Source: Hymenobacter montanus
GTDB taxonomy: Bacteria > Bacteroidota > Bacteroidia > Cytophagales > Hymenobacteraceae
Reading direction: 5' to 3'
Assembly: GCF_014699115.1 (NCBI RefSeq)
Contig: NZ_JACXAD010000002.1
Span: 124,001-188,000 of the forward strand
Length of the DNA: 64,000 bases
Below the pieces are notes generated by a model. That model was given only the letters and a program-made list of their open reading frames with translations. It was not told the DNA's origin and did not search any database. Within the stretch, counting starts at the first letter, position 1. Each line of letters begins with the position of its first letter. Shown piece after piece: positions 50,840 to 59,218 of this stretch. Made by a program: the position numbers and the translations under genes.

Positions 50840-51337
50840 CTAGGCGTCGACGGCAGCTGCGGCAAGAACCGGCGTCGGTACAGGCGGGGCCGCGAAGCTG
50901 GGGAGGCTGATGTCGGCGAGCAGGTCCTGCTCCAGCAGATCGGCCCAGGTGCGGAGGTAGAGCACGACGTCGTCGCGCTGGTTATGACGGAGAGCATTGC
51001 GGCGCTCAAAGGGAATGGCCGCCCGGATGGTGGGGTCGGAGAGGCGTTCGAGGTGGGTGAGGTCGGCGCGGGAGAAACCCAGGGCCAGCATCTCGTCGAT
51101 GGTTTGGTCGATGGGCAGGCCGCTGGTGGGGCAGTAGTCGATGAGCTGCCGTTCCCAGTCGCCGTAGCGCTGCATGGCGCGGGTGTGGATTTCGCCTTTG
51201 GTGAGGCGCGTGACGGTTTGGGCGAGGTGGCCGCAGTTGCAGCTGCCCATGTGGCCCCATTGGTAGGGCGCTTGGGTGGCGAGGCGCTGCGCCGTGTCGC
51301 GCAGGGCTTGGATGACAGGAAGCGTGGGCTGAGCCAT
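50840..51337 (-). CDS. Conserved hypothetical protein with a CNC motif
   Basis: Protein of 165 residues, not recognised. Helical, with the motif WGHMGSCNCGHLAQTVTRLT near residue 25 that could bind metal, and a Pro/Ala-rich C-terminal 20 residues. No signal peptide. The start ATG at 51337 is well placed. It lies downstream of the RhlE-like helicase on the same strand, but a strong terminator separates them. Confidence 0.55.
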   Translation of the reverse strand: MAQPTLPVIQALRDTAQRLATQAPYQWGHMGSCNCGHLAQTVTRLTKGEIHTRAMQRYGDWERQLIDYCPTSGLPIDQTIDEMLALGFSRADLTHLERLSDPTIRAAIPFERRNALRHNQRDDVVLYLRTWADLLEQDLLADISLPSFAAPPVPTPVLAAAAVDA

Positions 51338-51440
51338 AGGAATTGAGCAGTAGTCGATATGTAGTATGCAGTAGCCAAGCTAAATTACCGCTTTGCCTAC
51401 GCCGGGGGCCGGTCTGTGTAAGAAAGAGCAAGTAATCAGC

Positions 51441-51492
51441 CTAAAAAGCAGCAGGCCCCGGAAAAAGTTTTCCGGAGCCTGCTGCTTTTTAG
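51441..51492 (-). terminator. Terminator of the RhlE-like helicase gene
   Basis: A long symmetric hairpin (CTAAAAAGCAGCAGGC with GCCTGCTGCTTTTTAG and an inner CCGGAAAA/TTTTCCGG stem) follows the helicase stop codon by about 130 bases. Confidence 0.8.
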
Positions 51493-51620
51493 GGGTTTCG
51501 GCTGCTGAAAGCCCGCTCGTCCGTCAGGGGGCGCTGGCGAAGCATCCCTGGCATCTCCGCAATGGAGGGAACGTGCTGCTGGGATGCCTCGGCGCGGCCC
51601 GGTACGGGGGCAGTACCGTT

Positions 51621-53096
51621 TTAGAACGAGCCCCGGCGTGAGCCGCCCGTCTCGCCTCGGGAGGGGCGACGGCGGCCGTCGCCCCCGCTGTTGCCGCCGA
51701 CTTGTACGCGGGCCCCGCCGCTGCCGAAGCGGCGGCTGGTATCCGGCTGGCCGTTGCCGGCCGGCGTGGTCGAGCGGCTGCTGGTGCCACTGCCGCCGGA
51801 GCGTCCTTGACCGCCGCCCGAGTGCCCGCTGCCTTTACTACCGCCAGGACGGCCACCCTCGCGGCCGGGGCCGGAGCGTGGTGGGCGACCAGCCGGCCCT
51901 TTGGGCCGGATGATGCGCTCGTTGCCGTGCAGCAACACCGGCCGGATGCGCGGCGAAATAAAGGGGTGCTCGTCGTTCTGGTCGATCTGGCGGTTGATGA
52001 GCTTCTGAATGTCTTGCAGGTAGGCGCGCTCCTCGTCTTCGACGAACGAAAAGGCGGTGCCAAAGGCGCCGGCCCGGCCGGTGCGGCCAATGCGGTGCAC
52101 GTAGGTTTCGGGCTCGTTGGGGATTTCGTAGTTGATGACGTGGGTCAGCTCGTCCACATCGATGCCGCGGGCGGCGATGTCGGTGGCCACTAGCACGCGG
52201 GTGGTGCCGGCCTTGAAGTTGGAAAGGGCGCGCTGGCGGTGGTTCTGCGACTTGTTGCCGTGGATGGCTTCGGCCGGAATCTGGTTGGCGGCCAAGGTCT
52301 TCACCACTTTATCGGCCCCGTGCTTGGTGCGGGTGAAAACCAGGACTCGTTTGATGGCCCGGTCCTGTAAGAGGTGGCGGAGCAGCGCCGGCTTGTCGTT
52401 GTTTTCGACCAGAAATACCGATTGCGTCACCGTATCAGCCGTGCTGCTGACGGGCGTTACGGCCACGCGCACGGGGTTGGGCCGCAGGATGGTGCTGGCG
52501 AGCTCCTGAATCTGGCCGGGCATGGTGGCCGAGAAAAACAGGGTCTGGCGCTTGGTGGGCAGCTTGGGCAGGATGCGCTTGATGTCGTTGATGAAGCCCA
52601 TGTCGAGCATGCGGTCGGCCTCATCGAGCACGAACACTTCGATTTGGCGCAAGTCCACGAAACCCTGGTTCATGAGGTCGAGCAGGCGGCCGGGGGTGGC
52701 AATGAGCACCTCCACGCCGCGCTTGAGAGCGGCGACCTGCGGGTTCTGGCCCACGCCGCCGAAAATAACCGTGTGGCGGATTTGGCTCAGGTGGCGGCCG
52801 TAGGCGCCGAAGCTTTCGTTGATTTGAATGGCCAGTTCGCGGGTGGGCGTGAGCACAAGGCAGCGAATGGCGCGTGGGGCGTGGCGCTCCAACTGGGCCG
52901 TGCGGTGCAGCACTTGCAGGATGGGCACGGTGAAAGCAGCGGTCTTGCCGGTGCCGGTCTGGGCCACGCCGAGCAGGTCTTTGCCCTCAATCACGTGGGG
53001 AATAGCCTGCTCCTGGATGGGGGTGGGGGTGGTATAGCCTTCCTCTTTGAGGGCTTTGAGGATGGGCTCAATCAGGTTTAAATCGTCAAACGTCAT
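51621..53096 (-). CDS. DEAD-box RNA helicase, RhlE-like
   Basis: Helicase of 491 residues with Q motif (TPTPIQEQAIPHV), AQTGTGKTAAFTVP, LDEADRMLDMGF, FFSATMPGQ and YVHRIGRTGRAGAFG. It lacks the DbpA domain of the 22564 helicase. The last 80 residues are an R/G/S-rich tail (RSGPGREGGRPGGSKGSGH). RhlE helicases act in ribosome maturation and mRNA turnover. The minus-strand -7 box (TACCTTTG, as CAAAGGTA at 53371-53378) would leave a leader of about 270 bases. Confidence 0.92.
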   Translation of the reverse strand: MTFDDLNLIEPILKALKEEGYTTPTPIQEQAIPHVIEGKDLLGVAQTGTGKTAAFTVPILQVLHRTAQLERHAPRAIRCLVLTPTRELAIQINESFGAYGRHLSQIRHTVIFGGVGQNPQVAALKRGVEVLIATPGRLLDLMNQGFVDLRQIEVFVLDEADRMLDMGFINDIKRILPKLPTKRQTLFFSATMPGQIQELASTILRPNPVRVAVTPVSSTADTVTQSVFLVENNDKPALLRHLLQDRAIKRVLVFTRTKHGADKVVKTLAANQIPAEAIHGNKSQNHRQRALSNFKAGTTRVLVATDIAARGIDVDELTHVINYEIPNEPETYVHRIGRTGRAGAFGTAFSFVEDEERAYLQDIQKLINRQIDQNDEHPFISPRIRPVLLHGNERIIRPKGPAGRPPRSGPGREGGRPGGSKGSGHSGGGQGRSGGSGTSSRSTTPAGNGQPDTSRRFGSGGARVQVGGNSGGDGRRRPSRGETGGSRRGSF

Positions 53097-53378
53097 AAAT
53101 GGGAATGGGTACGCAGTGCGTAAGTATGGTATTGGCGGACAGCTGCCTGCCGGTGTAAGTTGGGGGGCCTACGGGGTGGCATAGGCTGGCATGGCCACGC
53201 TGCACGGGGCCGGGCGTGGGCGGGGTTGACGGCTCGTCGGAGGCCATCAGATTCCCTTGCTGAAGAGAAGTTGGAGTGAGGTGCGCTTACTTCGCGGAGG
53301 CAGCCGAGGCGCGGGGCTTTGCCCGACGCGGCCGGGCAGCGGGCTGCTCCGACGGCGGCCCTAGTTTTTACAAAGGTA
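53097..53378 (-). promoter_or_regulatory. Promoter and long leader of the RhlE-like helicase
   Basis: CAAAGGTA at 53371-53378 is TACCTTTG on the minus strand; a TTG (as CAA at 53396-53398) lies 17 bases further. The resulting leader of about 270 bases is GC-rich and foldable. No protein frame of quality lies in it. Confidence 0.5.
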
Positions 53379-53664
53379 CAACATATGTGAGCGCTCAAAG
53401 GTGCACTTTGATTAATCCCTTACTACCAAGGCTACGGCGACCCGGGCGCCGTTACGGTTAAGGGCCCCGATCCAGCCTACCTTTCCCCTCTGTGCCGCCG
53501 CTCGAAGTTTCCTCAAGGAGCGGTGCGAGCTAGCCGGAACCGGCAGCCACGCAGGGCTTGGCGTCTTGCGGTTGGTACTGTTCATGGGTAATTGGTCAAC
53601 GATGAAAGGCAAAGTGCTGCGTCAATGCCCCGTTGTGCTGAGCCAGAAAGTAACGTAACTATCT
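53379..53664. other. Divergent intergenic region before the YjjG-like gene
   Basis: A minus-strand frame at 53412-53612 shows no domain and is not called. No consensus -7 box for the phosphatase gene is clear. Confidence 0.4.
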
Positions 53665-54411
53665 ATGTCATTACCACCGGAAATACCCCTGCTGACCGGT
53701 CGCCCGACCACCATTCTGTTCGATTTAGACGATACGCTGTTTGACCATACTGCTACGGCGCGGTTGGCGCTGCAAAGCACGGCCACACCGTTGCCATTTT
53801 TTCGAAAAGTGGATTTCGAGCCTTTCTACCAGCGGTACAGTGAGCTGCTGGAAGAGTATCACGCCCAGATTTTAGCGGGGCGCTGTTCGTATGAGGAAGC
53901 CCGCCGCGGGCGGTTTCAGCGGCTGCTGGCGCAGTACTGGGCCGCGGCTACGGAGGCCGAAATCGAAGAATTTATTCGCGTGAACCAGGCAAATTACCCC
54001 TTGCTGCGTCGGCCAGTGGCGGGAGCCCGGGCGCTGCTACAGGCCCTGAAGCCGCACTACCGCATCGGGGTGGTGACCAATAACCGCACGGAGGAGCAAG
54101 TGGAGAAGCTGCAGTTTCTGGAAATGACAGCTCTGGTGGATGCGCTCATTACGTCGGAAGAAGTGGGGGTGCCCAAGCCCGACCCGCGCATTTTTCACGT
54201 GGCCCTGGAGCGTTTGGGGGCGCGGCCCGAAGAAACCGTGCTAGTGGGCGACAACTGGACCGCCGACGTGCTGGGGGCCCGGGCAGTGGGCATCCGGCCG
54301 CTGTGGCTCAACCGGTTTGGGGCGGCGCGCCCGCTGGCACAGGTGCAGGAAATTGCTGGTTTCGAACCGTTGGCCGACGTGCTGCGGAAGATACAGATCC
54401 CTACTGCTTGA
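53665..54411 (+). CDS. HAD hydrolase, YjjG-type nucleotidase
   Basis: Protein of 248 residues, HAD-IA subfamily. Motif I is LFDLDDTLFDH (nucleophile Asp and the second Asp), motif II VVTNNRTEEQV, the lysine in KPDPRIFHVALERLG and motif III LVGDNWTADVLGARAVG. These fit YjjG-like nucleotidases, which hydrolyse non-canonical pyrimidine nucleotides, or a general HAD phosphatase. Length and cap-domain region (about 20-95) fit. The precise substrate is inferred. Confidence 0.88.
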   Translation: MSLPPEIPLLTGRPTTILFDLDDTLFDHTATARLALQSTATPLPFFRKVDFEPFYQRYSELLEEYHAQILAGRCSYEEARRGRFQRLLAQYWAAATEAEIEEFIRVNQANYPLLRRPVAGARALLQALKPHYRIGVVTNNRTEEQVEKLQFLEMTALVDALITSEEVGVPKPDPRIFHVALERLGARPEETVLVGDNWTADVLGARAVGIRPLWLNRFGAARPLAQVQEIAGFEPLADVLRKIQIPTA

Positions 54412-54603
54412 TCATAAGGCTCGATAATCATCCTGGCTTTCGGCGTTAGGACGAGGTGCCTTTCTACCGCAAATAGCGAGTGGCGCGCAGCGCTGCAAAC
54501 GGAATGACTTGCTCCAATCGCGGAACGGCATCACGTTGCATCAATACCAAATAGGCCTGACCAAGGGCGAAAGCGCCGGTGGATGCAGGAGTTAGGGCAA
54601 TAA

Positions 54604-55155
54604 CTATTTTCTTAATCGAATGTCGTCAATCAACAAGTAGTCAAAGAGGATGGCATCGGCAACGTAAACACCACTATCGTCGCTGATGACACAGAAGTCG
54701 TGGTCGCGAAAGAATGTGCTACTGAAAAACTGGTGCAAGTTCACGTTGTATAGGAAAACGTGACCATAAGCGACCCGGCAGGAACCCTTGATCTTCTTCA
54801 GCTTGGCTAACTGGTTGTACGTAGACGCCATGACGTAAGAATACATCATACAATGCCCTATCTTGCTATCCAGGATGCTGTTGGGGTTTTTCATCGCGTT
54901 TTTGCGCATGGCAAAGTCGAGCTCTAAAGCTGTATTACGCAAAGCAAAGCGGCGCAGGTCTTGCTCGTTGGCCGCATAGGCGTCGTCAAAACGATTGCTC
55001 ATTTCACGCAGGTGCGCCTTGTCCAACTGCTCATTATACGGGCGGTAGCCGCTCACTTCATACGACAGCCCGTTCACGGTGACGAAGTATCCGATGACTA
55101 TCAGAATCAGCGCGACAGCGGCCCAGCCTAAAAATTTCTTCAGTCTATTAAACAC
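54604..55155 (-). CDS. Membrane-anchored transglutaminase-like protein
   Basis: Protein of 183 residues with an N-terminal transmembrane helix (residues 10-27). The rest shows a plausible Cys-His-Asp triad in transglutaminase order: Cys102 in SKIGHCMMYSYVMASTYNQL, His152 in FFRDHDFCVISDD and Asp167 in GVYVADAILFDY. The family label is by pattern only. A GTG start at 55155 is used. The gene is less GC-rich than its neighbours. It may be a protein-crosslinking or papain-like hydrolase facing the periplasm. Confidence 0.5.
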   Translation of the reverse strand: MFNRLKKFLGWAAVALILIVIGYFVTVNGLSYEVSGYRPYNEQLDKAHLREMSNRFDDAYAANEQDLRRFALRNTALELDFAMRKNAMKNPNSILDSKIGHCMMYSYVMASTYNQLAKLKKIKGSCRVAYGHVFLYNVNLHQFFSSTFFRDHDFCVISDDSGVYVADAILFDYLLIDDIRLRK

Positions 55156-55512
55156 CTGATTCGAAAAACGAAAAGAACGGATATTAAAGTGGAGGGATTA
55201 GAGCCTTAGGGCTCTTCCCTCGCAATAGTCGAATCCTGCGCGGTAGAAATCTGACATTCGGATAGAGTCTGCTGGTGTTGCCTCGACCGTCGGCGCGGGT
55301 GCTTCATCTGATGTTTACTTCCGCAATAGCTTCTTGCGGCGAAGCTTCTCCACACGCCCTGCCGCCCTTGCGTTGGCTCGTCAACAACCTTCCTGTATAC
55401 AGCCAGATTAGCGGACCAGCCTTACCGACGGCTTTCGGAGCAAACCCATGTATTCCTGCACTCCGGCAAAGCTAGCAGCAAGGGCCTGATTATACCGCCC
55501 ATACGGGCCAAT
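55156..55512. other. Intergenic region without a recognisable gene
   Basis: About 360 bases with no frame of quality, terminator or consensus promoter box. Confidence 0.4.
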
Positions 55513-55782
55513 TTATGGTGGTGGTCTAACGCCAGGGTGGAATTCGTACTGGGCTGATGTGCAAGTCAACTCACCCGCGTCAACTGCGGCAGTGAGCAAA
55601 TTCGCCGCAACGGGCCCCACGGCCGCCCCGCTCACTACCAATGCAAAGCCCCCCGGCGAGCTTAACTTCTCAACAATATATTTGTCGGCTCGGTAAACTA
55701 AGGAGCGAAAGCCAAAAGGCTGATAGTCGCCCTCGGTTTTTTCTTCCCGCGAATAGCGCTCTTTTTCCTTCTTCTCCGTCAT
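55513..55782 (-). CDS. Possible small hypothetical protein, divergent to the Nudix gene
   Basis: A frame of 89 codons starts at an ATG that shares its CATG with the Nudix start on the other strand. It begins with a highly charged segment (MTEKKEKERYSREEK), then a hydrophobic one (GGFALVVSGAAVGPVAANLL). Unrecognised. Divergent overlap of starts leaves no promoter space, which argues against one of the two starts, so confidence is low. Confidence 0.3.
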   Translation of the reverse strand: MTEKKEKERYSREEKTEGDYQPFGFRSLVYRADKYIVEKLSSPGGFALVVSGAAVGPVAANLLTAAVDAGELTCTSAQYEFHPGVRPPP

Positions 55783-56293
55783 GCAGATTATTGACCGCCG
55801 CCGCGTTTTCGACGGCCATTATAAAGTTAACCAGCTTATCGTGCAGGATGGGGACGCCCAGCTCAAGCGCGAGCAGTTTGCGCCCGGCAAGGCAGTGGCT
55901 GCGCTGGTGTACGACACCATCCGGCAGGTGTACGTGCTCACCCGGCAGTTCCGCATCGGTCCGGAAGCGGAAATTCTGGAAATAGCCGCCGGCATGATTG
56001 ATGGCGACGAAGCCCCCGAAACGGCGGTGCGCCGCGAGATTCACGAGGAGCTGGGCTACGAAATCGATAAGCTGGAGGAAATCGTGCAGATCTGGCCCTC
56101 GCCGGGTACCAGCGCCGAGGTCATCACCGTTTTCTACGCCGAGGTGAGCCGCAAAACCGGCGCTGGCGGCGGGCTGGCCGAGGAGAACGAGAAGATTGAA
56201 ATGCTGGACTTCAGCCGGGAAGCCCTGTTGGCTGAGCCCTTACGCGATGCCAAAACGTTGATTGCCGTGCAGTGGGCGCGGCTGCGAGAGTAA
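55781..56293 (+). CDS. Nudix hydrolase (ADP-ribose pyrophosphatase type)
   Basis: Protein of 170 residues with a complete Nudix box: GMIDGDEAPETAVRREIHEE and LGYE (Gly71, Glu77, Arg85-Glu86, Glu89-Glu90, Gly92). The N-terminal strand region RRRVFDGHYKVNQLIVQDGD and WPSPGTSAEVITVFYAE further on fit ADP-ribose pyrophosphatase/NudF-like enzymes, which split nucleoside diphosphate sugars with Mg2+. The exact substrate is inferred. Confidence 0.88.
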   Translation: MQIIDRRRVFDGHYKVNQLIVQDGDAQLKREQFAPGKAVAALVYDTIRQVYVLTRQFRIGPEAEILEIAAGMIDGDEAPETAVRREIHEELGYEIDKLEEIVQIWPSPGTSAEVITVFYAEVSRKTGAGGGLAEENEKIEMLDFSREALLAEPLRDAKTLIAVQWARLRE

Positions 56294-56368
56294 GGATTTT
56301 GTGCGGGTTAAGCAGTTGCGCAAAGGGTGTTCGCAGTGCTGAGCACCAAGTCAGGAGGGTACTCAAAA

Positions 56369-57529
56369 TCAGCGCTGGCTGGTTCCTGGGAAGCTATTTG
56401 ATGGATGGAAAGGCCGCCACGGGGTCATTGTCTCCGCGTGCAGCAGTAGGGCTTCGGCCAGCGGGCTCACCGGCAAGTCCACCACCCGAACACTATAACG
56501 CAGCTCATCGCCCGTATTCACTTCCCGGCTGCCGATGCTGATGACCCGGCGCAGGCGCTGAGCATTGCGCCAGTCGCGCAGGGCCACCGCATTGCCGAAG
56601 GCAAAAGCGGTAGCCGGGATGCCATAGCCCAAGATCAGTGGGCCGCTGTCGACGTCGCCGGCAGAGGTGGCAAAGTTGCCGGGCCACTCTTTATATAGCT
56701 GTACCAGGCCCAGGTTAGTGCTGAACTGGCGCTGATACAGGTGGTATTGCTCGGCGGCGTACGCGGGATCGAAGTGGTAGAGGAAATAGATGCTCCAGCC
56801 AAGCATGGAGCCGCGGGGCGCTTCACTATCGTGCTGCCCGGTGCGGGGCCGGGAGACCAGCAGCCCCGAGCTCCGGTTGGTGAGGTGCTGGCGGGCGTAC
56901 CTTACCCACTGGGCGCAGTACTGGCCATAGGGGCTGCCGGTGAGCTGGCTGTGCAGGCTCAGCGACGCCAGCGCCACGGTGTTGTCGGGTACCCAGATCT
57001 GGCCGGGGTAAGACGCCAGGCAATGGGAGGGAGCACGCCGGAAGCGCCCGTGCAAAATGCGGGACAGGGTGTCGTGCAGGCCGGCGTAACGGGAAGCGGG
57101 ATGCAGCAGGCGGTGGCAGCCCAGCATCAGGTTGAGGTGGCCCAGGTAAAGCACGGAGCCCGCGGTATCGAGGCGGAACGGGTGAGAATCGGCGGTGCGG
57201 GAAAAAGCACTTATCTCCTCCGTCAGCACTCTCTGAATGGCCAGCCCAGTGTAGTGCGCGGCTTCGGCCCGGAAAGTGGAGTCCCGCTCGGCCATATTGG
57301 TGAGGGCGTACACGGAGAACGACAGCGAGAATAGTGCCCATTCCGGATTTAGCTCGCCCAGCTTCGTGAGGTCGGCGGATGCGCTTGGGGGCGTGCGAAT
57401 GATTCGCTCGAGGTAATTGGCTTTCCAGCGTAGCTCGGGGGGAGTAGGGTAGTGGTAGGCCGGGAAGCTCAGCATGGCCCAAATGGCCCCCGACACCATG
57501 AGCAAGCCAAAAGTTACTTTGCGTTTCAT
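56369..57529 (-). CDS. Secreted alpha-toroid-like hypothetical protein
   Basis: Protein of 386 residues with a hydrophobic N-terminal segment (VTFGLLMVSGAIWAMLSFPA) acting as signal or anchor. The rest is helical with PDNTVALASLSLHSQLTG, LGHLNLMLGCHRLLHP and ILGYGIPATAFAFGNAVALR, a pattern like the (alpha/alpha)6 toroids of linalool dehydratase-isomerase or some glycoside hydrolases. No catalytic assignment. The family identity is weak, so function is open. Confidence 0.55.
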   Translation of the reverse strand: MKRKVTFGLLMVSGAIWAMLSFPAYHYPTPPELRWKANYLERIIRTPPSASADLTKLGELNPEWALFSLSFSVYALTNMAERDSTFRAEAAHYTGLAIQRVLTEEISAFSRTADSHPFRLDTAGSVLYLGHLNLMLGCHRLLHPASRYAGLHDTLSRILHGRFRRAPSHCLASYPGQIWVPDNTVALASLSLHSQLTGSPYGQYCAQWVRYARQHLTNRSSGLLVSRPRTGQHDSEAPRGSMLGWSIYFLYHFDPAYAAEQYHLYQRQFSTNLGLVQLYKEWPGNFATSAGDVDSGPLILGYGIPATAFAFGNAVALRDWRNAQRLRRVISIGSREVNTGDELRYSVRVVDLPVSPLAEALLLHAETMTPWRPFHPSNSFPGTSQR

Positions 57530-57679
57530 GGTTGCTTTAAGCGTTGCGGGTGCCCGATTATTGTGGAAATCGGGCGGTGGCTTGCCGCTTGCCCCCTTAG
57601 CTCAGGTCTTTAGGAGGCCGAACTACGCGGGGTGTTCGGGTGTTAAAATGTAAAAAGTTCTCTACATTTGTCTACGTGT

Positions 57680-57715
57680 AAAAAATAAGGGGCCGGGCAC
57701 TCGGCCCAACCCCTT
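57680..57715 (-). terminator. Terminator of the small hydrophobic-peptide gene
   Basis: On the minus strand AAGGGG and CCCCTT enclose an inner GGGC/GCCC hairpin, followed by ATTTTTT. Confidence 0.75.
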
Positions 57716-57719
57716 ACCA

Positions 57720-57839
57720 CTACTTGAGGTAGTGACCGAGCAGCAACAGGATTACATCCTTGGCTACTCCGCTCACAAACCCCAGCAAAATTGGTTTCCA
57801 CCAATCTTGCAGCAGTTGTTTCGCACGTTCCCGTTTCAT
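57720..57839 (-). CDS. 39-residue hydrophobic peptide, possible type I toxin
   Basis: Short frame starting MKRERAKQLLQDWWKPILLG with a basic N-terminus, then one hydrophobic span ending KDVILLLLGHYLK. Charged head plus single membrane-spanning helix is the shape of type I toxin peptides and of small phage-type membrane peptides. It has its own terminator, a -7 box (TATCTTTG, as CAAAGATA at 57958-57965) and a leader of about 115 bases that contains a strong hairpin. On the opposite strand that same hairpin is a terminator for a possible antisense RNA. Confidence 0.5.
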   Translation of the reverse strand: MKRERAKQLLQDWWKPILLGFVSGVAKDVILLLLGHYLK

Positions 57840-57965
57840 CTTGGACAGAAGGTAGGGTGCACATTTCACCCACTTCTTGAAGCCCCGGTTGTTCCACCAG
57901 CCGGGGCTTCGCCTTTTTACAGGCGACGCTTTGGCGGGAGACGACCGTGCGATATACCAAAGATA
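57840..57965 (-). promoter_or_regulatory. Promoter and structured leader of the 39-residue peptide gene
   Basis: TATCTTTG on the minus strand at 57958-57965, then a leader with CGCC/GGCG and GAAGCCCCGG/CCGGGGCTTC stems. No other gene is here. The remaining stretch from 57966 to the next gene end at 58184 holds nothing recognised. Confidence 0.5.
57879..57918 (+). terminator. Plus-strand terminator, possible end of an antisense RNA
   Basis: GAAGCCCCGG, a 12-base loop, CCGGGGCTTC, then GCCTTTTT. No plus-strand protein gene precedes it for more than 1.5 kb, apart from the minus-strand 39-codon frame it overlaps, so it would end an RNA antisense to that message. Confidence 0.45.
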
Positions 57966-58183
57966 CTAGCTTGCGTCGACAAAATTGCTAATATAATTAG
58001 CTTAACATGCGTGATTCTTTAGCTAGGCCCTTTTGGGTGGCACAAATACAAAATAATCACGAAAAGCTTAAATAGCCGATGATTTAGCCGGGTCAATCGG
58101 CAGAGGGCTTTTATTAATGGGCTCGTACTAATGGCGAATTGGCTTAAAGGCCCGACCCGTTACCTAACCCGAGCGTTGGGCGG

Positions 58184-58777
58184 CTATTGGGCGGCGGGCA
58201 GCGTCAGGGTGTAATCGAACGTTTGGTAGAGCTTCGCGTCGCGGATGCTTACGTTGAGCTCCTGGGGTTCCATTTTAGGAAACGGAATGGCGCGCTGGGC
58301 CTGGTAGAGGTCGCGGCCGAAGAAGCGGCCACTACCAGGCGCCAGCGTTTGGGCGAAAACCTCCTTGCCGTCTTTGCTGGTGGCCGTGACGGTGAGATTG
58401 CCTAGCTCGGCGTTTTTCTGGCCCTGGCGGTGGATGGTGACGAGCAACACGCCGCCGGGCGGAATGGCCGCCAGGCGCCGCTGGTAGGTGGTATCGGCCC
58501 AGCTGTGCAGTTTGCGCAGGGCTTCGATTTCGGTGAGCAGTTCGGTGTAGGGGCGATAGCCAAGGCGAGTAAAGGAGCCGTCGACGTCCTGCTCTTCGTC
58601 GGTGTTTTTGGTTACGTTCTGTACGTAGGGCGACAGGGCATCTCTTTGCGCGAAGGTGTAGCGCTTGCGGCCTTTGGCGGCTTTGCCGGTGGGTTGGGCC
58701 ACGGCGGTGCTGGCGGCAAACAGGCTCAAGAGGGTCAAAGCCAGCCAATGGCGAAGCACACGAGACGAGGTTGACAT
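58184..58777 (-). CDS. Secreted hypothetical protein
   Basis: The ATG at 58777 (MSTSSRVLRHWLALTLLSLF) gives a normal signal peptide; 197 residues. The mature part has a charged N-terminal half (KRYTFAQRDALSPYVQNVTK, then DEEQDVDGSFTRLGYRPYTE) and a beta-rich C-terminal half (LLVTIHRQGQKNAELGNLTV, EVFAQTLAPGSGRFFGRDLY) that could form one beta-sandwich domain. No family recognised. Confidence 0.65.
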   Translation of the reverse strand: MSTSSRVLRHWLALTLLSLFAASTAVAQPTGKAAKGRKRYTFAQRDALSPYVQNVTKNTDEEQDVDGSFTRLGYRPYTELLTEIEALRKLHSWADTTYQRRLAAIPPGGVLLVTIHRQGQKNAELGNLTVTATSKDGKEVFAQTLAPGSGRFFGRDLYQAQRAIPFPKMEPQELNVSIRDAKLYQTFDYTLTLPAAQ

Positions 58778-58981
58778 AGGAGAGTGCAAATAGAACTAAA
58801 GAAATGAAAATAGTTGCTGACTTTCAGCTACTTGAATCAACAAATAAACGGCTTGCCGGGCGAAAACCATTGCCGTGGAGGCCGTGAGGCTTGATTTATG
58901 CGTAACGCGGCCGTAACCACGGCTTCACAGCGCCGGAGGAACTTTGAGGGCAGGATTTTACCCCCTTTACTACTGCTCGCC

Positions 58982-59218
58982 ATGTACTTTCCAGCTTTGT
59001 TTTCGGGGCTGCGCCGTCTAGGGCGCTGGCTGGTGTATGAGTTGTTCCAGCTAGCGCTATGGGCCGCGTTTGGCCTGCATACCCTGGCCAGCCTGCGCTC
59101 GGCCTTTGGTGGCGGGGGCGAGCGGGTGGCTGGGGAGCGGCCGGGGCCGGCCGTCCGACCGCGCCGGGCGGCTGGGCCCGGCCGCGGGGAACGTTTCAAC
59201 CCGCCCGCCGCCGCATGA
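58982..59218 (+). CDS. Small amphipathic protein overlapping the LpxH-like start
   Basis: From the ATG at 58982 the product has 78 residues: a hydrophobic, tryptophan-bearing first part (MYFPALFSGLRRLGRWLVYE, then LFQLALWAAFGLHTLASL) and an arginine/glycine/proline-rich tail. Its TGA overlaps the ATG of the next gene as ATGA (59215-59218), a hallmark of translational coupling. An upstream start at 58898 would give 106 residues. The function is unknown, but coupling suggests a role with the phosphatase. Confidence 0.55.
   Translation: MYFPALFSGLRRLGRWLVYELFQLALWAAFGLHTLASLRSAFGGGGERVAGERPGPAVRPRRAAGPGRGERFNPPAAA

Noticed and set aside
53412..53612. Minus-strand frame upstream of the YjjG-like gene
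   Set aside because: No domain, and it lies across a divergent intergenic region.
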